From the NCBI GenBank assembly GCA_933207985.1, contig OW240915.1:106106008-106170007 (forward strand): a DNA stretch of 64,000 nt. The letters are read 5' to 3'. Below the pieces are notes generated by a model. That model worked only from the letters and a program-made list of their open reading frames with translations, did not search any database and was not told the DNA's origin. This stretch comes from Pelobates cultripes (Eukaryota > Chordata > Amphibia > Anura > Pelobatidae). The translations under genes and the position numbers were made by a program. Shown in pieces: positions 57,946 through 64,000 of this stretch; the stretch's first letter is position 1, and each line of letters opens with the position of its first letter.

Positions 57946-58745
57946 TAACAGGAGTTGGAGCCCAATTGCAGGAAATGGCACAAGGAGGAGGCAAATACCA
58001 TAAACACAGTACAGAGAAAGGGGTCATCCAAAGGTAAGGTCAGACTAGAAGCAGAAGTCAGGGCTGGCAGCGGGATATATATATATAAATATATATCGCA
58101 GTTTACCGGGAGTTGGAGTCCTGGTACAGGAGGCAAAAACCAAAGCGCAGTACAGATGAAGGGGTAATCCAAAGGCAGGGTCAGACTAGAAGCAGAAGTA
58201 TCGTAGTCAGTAAGGCAGGCAGAGGTCAGAGTCCAGGAAATCAGTCAGCAGAGTAACAAAGATCTGACAGGAAACACCAAACAAACAAATTGCATGCAAA
58301 TTGATAATAGACTTAGAACCAGAGAAGCTACCAGAAATAGAACCAGTTTGTATGGCTATGTCCTCGGTTTTCCAGACCTGTTGTTCCTGACCTCTCCGTA
58401 CAGTCCGAACCCGAACCTATGCAGTTGGGGATAACTAGACTGTCAGAGGCAGAAAAACAATATAGGAGAAAAGAGGGCCTATGCCTATACTGTAGTAAAA
58501 ATACTGAAGCCCCTTTAAGAGACCTATTAACATTTCCATTGGTGTCTTACACAAGTGTCACAGTGCACCCCGAACCCTGCAGACCACAAGGTGTGACTGA
58601 CCCTTTAAGAGACCTGGCTGGATTGGAACACACAGCTGCAGCATCAAAGTCAGGGGGCTTCAGTATCTACATGTATTTGTCTGCTTCCTGACTTGCCTGG
58701 ATGGAGCAGTGCTGATCAGTTAGGGTCAGCTGCTCCTAATCAGCA
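57945..58745 (+). mobile_element. Inserted fragment of a related Gypsy element, opposite orientation
   Basis: Two imperfect direct copies of a segment of about 100 bp (AGGAGTTGGAGCCCAATTGC at 57949 and GGGAGTTGGAGTCCTGGTAC at 58109, each followed by CAGTACAGA, AAGG and GGTCAGACTAGAAGCAGAAG) are followed by 58283-58500. That part is the reverse complement of about 58975-59185. The plus strand there encodes MQLGITRLSEAEKQYRRKEG, a piece of gag that the host element encodes on the minus strand. It splits the host element's protease. Confidence 0.65.
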
Positions 58746-59432
58746 GGTTGTAAAAGCCAGCTCTGTTTCGTGGGTAATCAAGGGATGAGAGAGAGGTCTC
58801 TCGTCAGTAGCCTCAATGGCCAGAGGTGATGATCTGTCAATGATAGGTATATGATGTTTTTTGACAAAATGTATATCAATGACGTTTCCTGCTGCACCTG
58901 AGTCCATCAGGGCTTTGCATGAGGGTTCTTTGGTGCAGACGTTTTCCGGATGCATGGGACAAGCACTCCTCATATGTCCTTTTTTTACCACAGTATAGGC
59001 ATAGGCCCTCTTTTCTCCTATATTGTTTTTCTGCCTCTGACAGTCTAGTGATCCCCAACTGCATAGGTTCGGGTTCGGACTGTACGGAGAGGTCAGGAAC
59101 AACAGGTCTGGAAAACCGAGGACAAACAAACTGGTTCTATTTCTGGTAGCTTCTCTGGTTCTAAGTCTATTATCAATTTGCATGACAAATGTGATAAATT
59201 CATTAAATGTTTTAGGTAGATCTTTGGCAGCAATTTCATCCAGAATAGCCTTGGATAATCCTTTTTTAAAAGCAGAGATTAACCCGCTATTAGTACAGTC
59301 TACATCAGAAGCCAAGGTGCAAAATTCTATGGCATAAACTGATATAGACCAGTTCCCTTGTTTGATATGCATGAATGCAGTGGAGGCATCATCCTCCCTG
59401 CCTAATGGTTCAAATGTAAATTTGAATTCCAC
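58740..59432 (-). pseudogene. Gypsy gag C-terminus and start of protease
   Basis: A 230-codon open minus frame starts inside gag (LGREDDASTAFMHIKQGNWS, ISAFKKGLSKAILDEI, TFNEFITFVMQIDNRLR). Further on lies a nucleocapsid-type CCHC knuckle, split between two frames at an A7 run near 58984-58990: the Cys pair is readable in the other frame (CLYC) and the GHMRSAC half in this one. Then comes the aspartic-protease site ALMDSGAAGNVID. The Gag-protease order is normal for Ty3/Gypsy. Gag would assemble the particle and the protease mature it. Confidence 0.82.
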
Positions 59433-59477
59433 AAGGAATTCCTGGTAATTATGTGCAATGCTCCTTTTACTCTCCCA

Positions 59478-59780
59478 TTACGGATTGGCCCAAGCTAAGG
59501 CTTTACCTTTAAGTTGGTTCATTAGGTAACCAATCCTAGCTGTATCCGAGGGAAAAGATCCCGGTGAGGCCTGGAAGTGGTACTCAATTTGATTCAGAAA
59601 TCCCTGGCATTCTTGAATATTACCATCAAAATGCGGGGGAGGAGATAGGGAGATAGTAGGTGCCTTATGTACTATAGGTGGAGGTACATTAGGCTGAGGT
59701 GACATATTCGGAGAAACCTCAGGCTGTAAATGCACTGTTCGGGTAAGAAGTGTACTGAAAGCCTGGCAAAACTGATCCAT
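59478..59780 (-). pseudogene. Gypsy gag, N-terminal part
   Basis: From MDQFCQAFSTLLTRTV through a Pro-rich segment to PPPHFDGNIQECQGFLNQIE and YLMNQLKGKALAWANP, matching the capsid start of vertebrate Ty3/Gypsy gag. A stop or frame break near 59478 separates it from the next gag piece. The 5' LTR lies about 80 bp upstream. Confidence 0.8.
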
Positions 59781-59862
59781 AAGGTGATTCTTCTCCTCTA
59801 GCTTTCTCTCGCAAGCTGCTATGTGTTGACACAGTTCTACAGGATCTATGGCCCTGTGGTAA

Positions 59863-60387
59863 TGTCAGGATTACTAGTTGATCCAGCATGTAGAACTGTA
59901 TCATACCTAGGACTAAAAGGTAACATCTTACCAGGCCTTAGAATGGCCAGACTTAACATACCAGAGAATAATCAGAATACTTGCCGAGGTCGGGGAAATA
60001 GAATGAGACATTACGATGAGGGAAAGCCAAAAGTCAAGGATACCAGAATAAAGGGAAGTCAAACAAAGCCAAAGTCAATAACCAGAAATAAACGCTCAGG
60101 AACACACTCTCGGACAACCACTAAGGGAAAACACGACAGGGCAAAGAGGAGAAGTAAAAATGCATTTAAATATGCCTTCTACACATCTGATTGGCAGAAA
60201 TCGGATTTTGACTCCAGAACGTGCCCGCACGTCTCCCGCGTGATGTCACATGCACGTTGACGTCGTCACCACCGTCGGCAGACGTGGGGCTATAATTTGG
60301 CGTGGATCCGCAGCGGCCAGTGTCCACCAACATATTGCAGGAGTCAGGTACACAGAAGCATGGCCGCTGGTGAGGATGAATATGTTA
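59863..60387 (-). repeat. 5' LTR of the Ty3/Gypsy element
   Basis: Plus-strand text TGTCAGGATTACTAGTTGAT..GATGAATATGTTA. Read in element direction it has a TATTTAAATGC TATA-like box near 60172, a CpG-rich upstream part, and ends AATCCTGACA before the leader. Shared blocks with 56421-56882 and 20240-20705 establish the family. Confidence 0.75.
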
Positions 60388-60572
60388 TACTATATCCATG
60401 GGTGGGGATTACACCATCTTATACCTGAAAATTAGAGCTTTAATACAATGCTCTACAGTTCTATAGTTTTACACTTTATGTACACTGTAGTTATAATATT
60501 GCACTATTGGATTTTATTATTTACTGGGGCCTACATGAATGTCTCTGCCTACACCTATATCCAATAGTGGGG
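60388..60572. other. Non-coding spacer
   Basis: Short AT-rich stretch; nothing recognised. Confidence 0.4.
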
Positions 60573-61501
60573 TGTGACGGTCCGCTGGCACTCCGACTGA
60601 GTACCTCCGCCAATCAATGCTCCAAGTGCTTACCGAGGACTCCAAGCACTCCAACAGACACTATCAGCACTGCGGACTCCACTTCCAGTGATGCAGCTGC
60701 GCCGGGGTCTCGCCGTCTCTCACCCACCCTGGATCCACAACCAGGATCCAGCTCCCAGTGGGTGAACCTCTCCTAAATCCAGAGCGTAGCAGGAACAAGA
60801 GCTTACTCTGGGAAGTAAGTGATTATAGCAATCCCCAGAGTGTACGTAACCCTTCCCCCAAGCATGAACCAAGGCTTCAAGAAAGGTGCAAGTAGGTCTG
60901 GTTTATTGAGGGCTACCTGCCCGGTATTTATGCAAGTGTCTACCAGGTGGACACTCCCCTAGGGGACCTGATGGAACAATGGGACACATATGGGATATTA
61001 GCCAATCACAGACAATACAAACAAAACACTCCCACAGTGACATCACAATCCCTCCTCTCTATCCTGGAGATAATTGGGAAGTAATCAAATTATCTCTCAG
61101 GACAGAGGCAAGACTCCATTAACCACATGGTTACAAAAAGACATAAAATTACACAATGTTACAATTACTACATAAAACATATACATGCAACATATCCCCA
61201 GATAGCTTAGATCTGAGCGCACATTATTACCGAATGGCGCTCAGATCACATACATACAGTTCAATCGCCATGGAGCCAAAGTCTTTTCCATAGTCTTTCG
61301 TTACACGAAAAGGCTCCATGACACAGCTATCTGGGGTAGCACTACTCACATACTGAAAGTCCCAAACGCCCCGGCAGAAATACACAAATAAACCTTTCTG
61401 TAGGGTAATATACAACTATCAGCACAGGGGCCATAGTCAGAAGGCAGGAGGCTAGCCAGTAGTCCCCTCCTTGCACAAGTGGCGAAGGGCACTTCGTCAC
61501 A
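60573..61501 (-). mobile_element. Solo LTR, minus orientation
   Basis: Plus-strand ends TGTGACGGTCCGC and GGGCACTTCGTCACA give a TG..CA LTR of 929 bp, flanked by TGGGG (60568-60572) and TGGGA (61502-61506), a 5 bp duplication with one mismatch. In element direction it contains TGCATAAATACC, then CCTCAATAAACC as the polyadenylation signal, and a strong hairpin around CCCCAGATAGCT..AGCTATCTGGGG. No internal sequence flanks it. It is unrelated to the other LTRs in the window by eye. Confidence 0.8.
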
Positions 61502-61506
61502 TGGGA

Positions 61507-63050
61507 TTATTACCGCTGCATGCTGATATTACTGGAGCTGGTAAGCAAGCTCAAAAAAATGTGAGTTGGCATTTAAGCACTTTGTTGTTTGCCAGTAATA
61601 AAGTATACTAAATAGTACACTATTAGTATTCCTCTTTCTCTCTCTTCTATCCTCAAAGACTGCAAAAGAACTCATTAGAAGAATTTCTGGACTATATTCT
61701 TTTGGTTATTTTTATTGTATGTTATTTTATTTCATTTTATATATTCTACAGTATCTATATAGTATCTTTTTGTTCCCTTTTTTAATTTAGTAATTTGTTT
61801 TATTAGTCTTTTTTTATATTGGAGCAAGTAGTTGTTTCTACTATTTGTTCACTTCTTGTTGGGGTTTAGAGGGATCCCTAATTTCAGAGTTTGCTGCCTT
61901 CGATCTACCTGCACTAAAACTTCCAGCGCTTTACTGCTATTTTTGTGTTAAAAGCTGAATAGTAAGTAAAACTGAGTTTGATAATGAGCAATAAAGGTTA
62001 AGTATACATTGGGGGCCTTTTTACTATTTGATGCTGTTTCTCATATAATAATTGGAGAAAATGACATGTATTCATGTACACAAATATATTATATATTTTA
62101 ATACAAAGTGTATTTGTTGGACATAGTGTCCTAATATTGAATGGCTTATATAAACACAAGCTGTGGATGACAAATATGTCATTATACTTCTGTAGTTTTG
62201 AAAATTATGGAAAATGTAGAGGAGATGCAGATTGCTCTTCGTAGCATTTTCAACTCTGAAAACAGTACACTCAATATTTTATGCATTGTAATTACAGTTG
62301 AAATGTTTTTCATTTTTCCATATCTGTCCATCAGAAGAATTGAAGCTTTTTGTGTCTTTATCATGACTGAGAAAATATACCCAATGAATTTCATCAAATA
62401 GGAGTACTTTTATCAAAGGTTTTTGTGTATCTTGTTTTTAAAGCACAGGTTCTTATGTTGTGTGCTAAGATGTGTATTCATCAAAGTGAAAAAAGATGCC
62501 AGATGTTAATTAACTATATTATTAATTATATGTGCTACATCCTTTTTCATTTTAGTAAACATGTTTTTACCTTTGAATAAAAAAATGATAACTACCAGAA
62601 GGAAGCTGGCTTGATCTATTAACTAAGTGCTGTGGTATAACGCAAGATATGAATACTTGTCTTTTGTAATTGTTATTTTGTAATAGTATAGCATTTACAG
62701 AAGATATCTTACAAAACATATTGATTTCAGGTTTGGAAGCTTATCAGTCAACATAAATGTGACTGATGTAAACAAGTCTTCAATTTTTCAAAATGTGAAG
62801 TGTGGTTTATTATAAGTTTGTTTTTATTGCAATTTAATAAAGTGCAATAAAGTGCAATTTTTTTTTTAATAAAATGCTTGGACCAATTCTTCTGAAATTA
62901 CTTATATTTACAATTATAACTGATGTTGAGATCAGTTTAGTCTTCTTTTCTCATATATGTGGGAAAGGCAAGTATATAAATTGTGATGACTGCATGGACT
63001 CCATTACCATCAAAAAGTGACACCCAAAGGACAATAGTGTAACGGTACTT
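61507..63050. other. Repeat-poor AT-rich DNA
   Basis: No transposon border or coding frame recognised. A small palindromic patch (AATTAACTATATTATTAATT) lies near 62507-62527. Confidence 0.4.
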
Positions 63051-63114
63051 ACCTTACCCGGGGGCCGGCCGAGGTTCACCATCCTGCAGCACTGAAGGAA
63101 GAAAAAAGGTAAGT

Positions 63115-64000
63115 GAACAGCAAATATAAAATATGTGTATATGTCTATGTGTTTGTGTGTGTGTATCTGTGTCAGTGTGTGTATCTGCCAATATGTGTGA
63201 ATTTGTGTGTATGTGCCAGTTTGTGTATCTGTGTGTCAAGCTGTGAGTATGTGTCACTATGTGTGTATATATGTGTGCATCTGTGTTTGTGTGTGTCAGT
63301 GTGTGTATGTGCTTGTGTGGATGGGTGTGTCAGTGCATCTGTCAGTGTGTGCCAAGGTGTTTGTATCTGTCAGTATGTATATCTGTGTGCCACTATGTGC
63401 CAGTGTGTGTGTGTGTGTATCTGTGTGTCAGATACATACACACACACAGATACACACATTGGCACATACACAGATACACATACCTTGACACACAGACACA
63501 CACCAGCACATACAGAGACAGATACACACTGTCAGATACACAACTTGACACACAAATATACACACTGGCAGATACACACAGATACACAGACTGGCACACA
63601 GATACACATACCTTGACACACAGATACACACCGGCACATACACACAGATATAAACAACTTGACGCACAAATACACGCAGGCACACAGATACACACACCTT
63701 GACACATAGATACATCTCGGCACATATACACAGATGCACACAAGCAAACAGATACACAAATCCTGAGTACACAGAAACATAAACACATACACGCACAGAT
63801 GCACACTGTGTGTCAAGGTGTGTGTATCTGTGTGTCAGCGTGTGTATCTGTGTACCATCTGTGTATCTGTGTATCTGTGTGTGTATGTGTCATTGTGTGT
63901 ATCTGTGTATCAAGTTGTGTATGTCTGTGTGTATGTGCCAGTGTGTATCTGTGTTTATATGTGCCACTTTGTGTCTATATGTCAAGGTGTGTGTATCTGT
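63115..64000. repeat. GT/CA minisatellite with two orientation switches
   Basis: Units of roughly 26-34 bp carry GTGTGTATCTGTGTGTCA and GTGCCAGTGTG. 63115-63428 is GT-rich, 63429-63806 is the complementary CA-rich version (CAGATACACA, TTGACACAC, CTGGCACA), and 63807-64000 is GT-rich again, running off the window. Open frames on both strands only encode the repeat. Confidence 0.9.

Noticed and set aside
60507..60776. 89-codon plus frame rich in Ser/Pro/Thr
   Set aside because: It spans the LTR border and is antisense to the LTR. No homology recognised.
61227..61415. Short minus frame in the 60.6-61.5 kb region
   Set aside because: It falls within the U3-like part of a solo LTR, across a hairpin, and has no known domain.
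63113..63816. Cys/Val-rich frames that look like cysteine-rich peptides or CRISPR-like regular repeats
   Set aside because: These are simple GT/CA units without unique spacers. The apparent cysteines come from TGT codons.

Overview
The window looks like intergenic or intronic DNA from an anuran amphibian. I infer this from the mix of repeats: TTAA-flanked T2/Kolobok-like MITEs, a Neptune-like Penelope element, L2 and CR1 LINEs, a tyrosine-recombinase retroelement, Ty3/Gypsy elements, a retrovirus-like LTR element and long-TIR Tc1 transposons. The base composition is AT-rich and I recognise no host protein-coding gene. Almost every long open frame is either transposon-derived or an artefact of a tandem repeat. 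No tRNA, rRNA, CRISPR array or prokaryotic gene organisation is visible.

Layout, left third (1-21 kb). The window opens with AT-rich DNA, a weak BED-like zinc-finger remnant, a solo LTR split by a MITE, a Tigger-like MITE, a 1.1 kb minisatellite and a palindromic hAT MITE. Then come an L2 LINE with a long reverse transcriptase frame, a CR1 3' end, T2-like and hAT MITEs, a CpG-rich block that may be a first exon on the minus strand (16.3-16.8 kb), another T2-like MITE, a purine-rich minisatellite and a Gypsy LTR.

Middle third (21-43 kb). A broken tyrosine-recombinase retroelement (gag with a CCCH finger, RT, RNase H, start of the recombinase) is followed by unclassified repeat DNA. Next are hAT derivatives, two hammerhead-ribozyme-like inverted-repeat loci (30.3-30.9 and 34.7-35.0 kb), a T2-like MITE with an insertion, and two different Tc1-like transposons with about 200 bp inverted repeats and decayed transposases.

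Right third (43-64 kb). This part has a retroviral-type LTR, L2 tails, MITEs and a Penelope-like element (RT plus GIY-YIG) on the minus strand. The Penelope frame is split by a very young 4.6 kb LTR element. That element has a 5 bp target duplication, two nearly identical LTRs and a primer-binding site matching tRNA-Ser, but no gag/pol/env frame. Beyond it lie a rearranged Ty3/Gypsy element with two LTRs, a solo LTR on the minus strand, and a GT/CA minisatellite whose orientation flips twice.

The elements form a history of nested insertion: a MITE inside a solo LTR, an LTR element inside Penelope, an inverted Gypsy fragment inside Gypsy, and a 31 bp patch shared between a CR1 fragment and Gypsy LTRs. 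The best candidates for something new are the coding-poor but apparently recently mobile LTR element, the hammerhead-like loci and the CpG-rich block.
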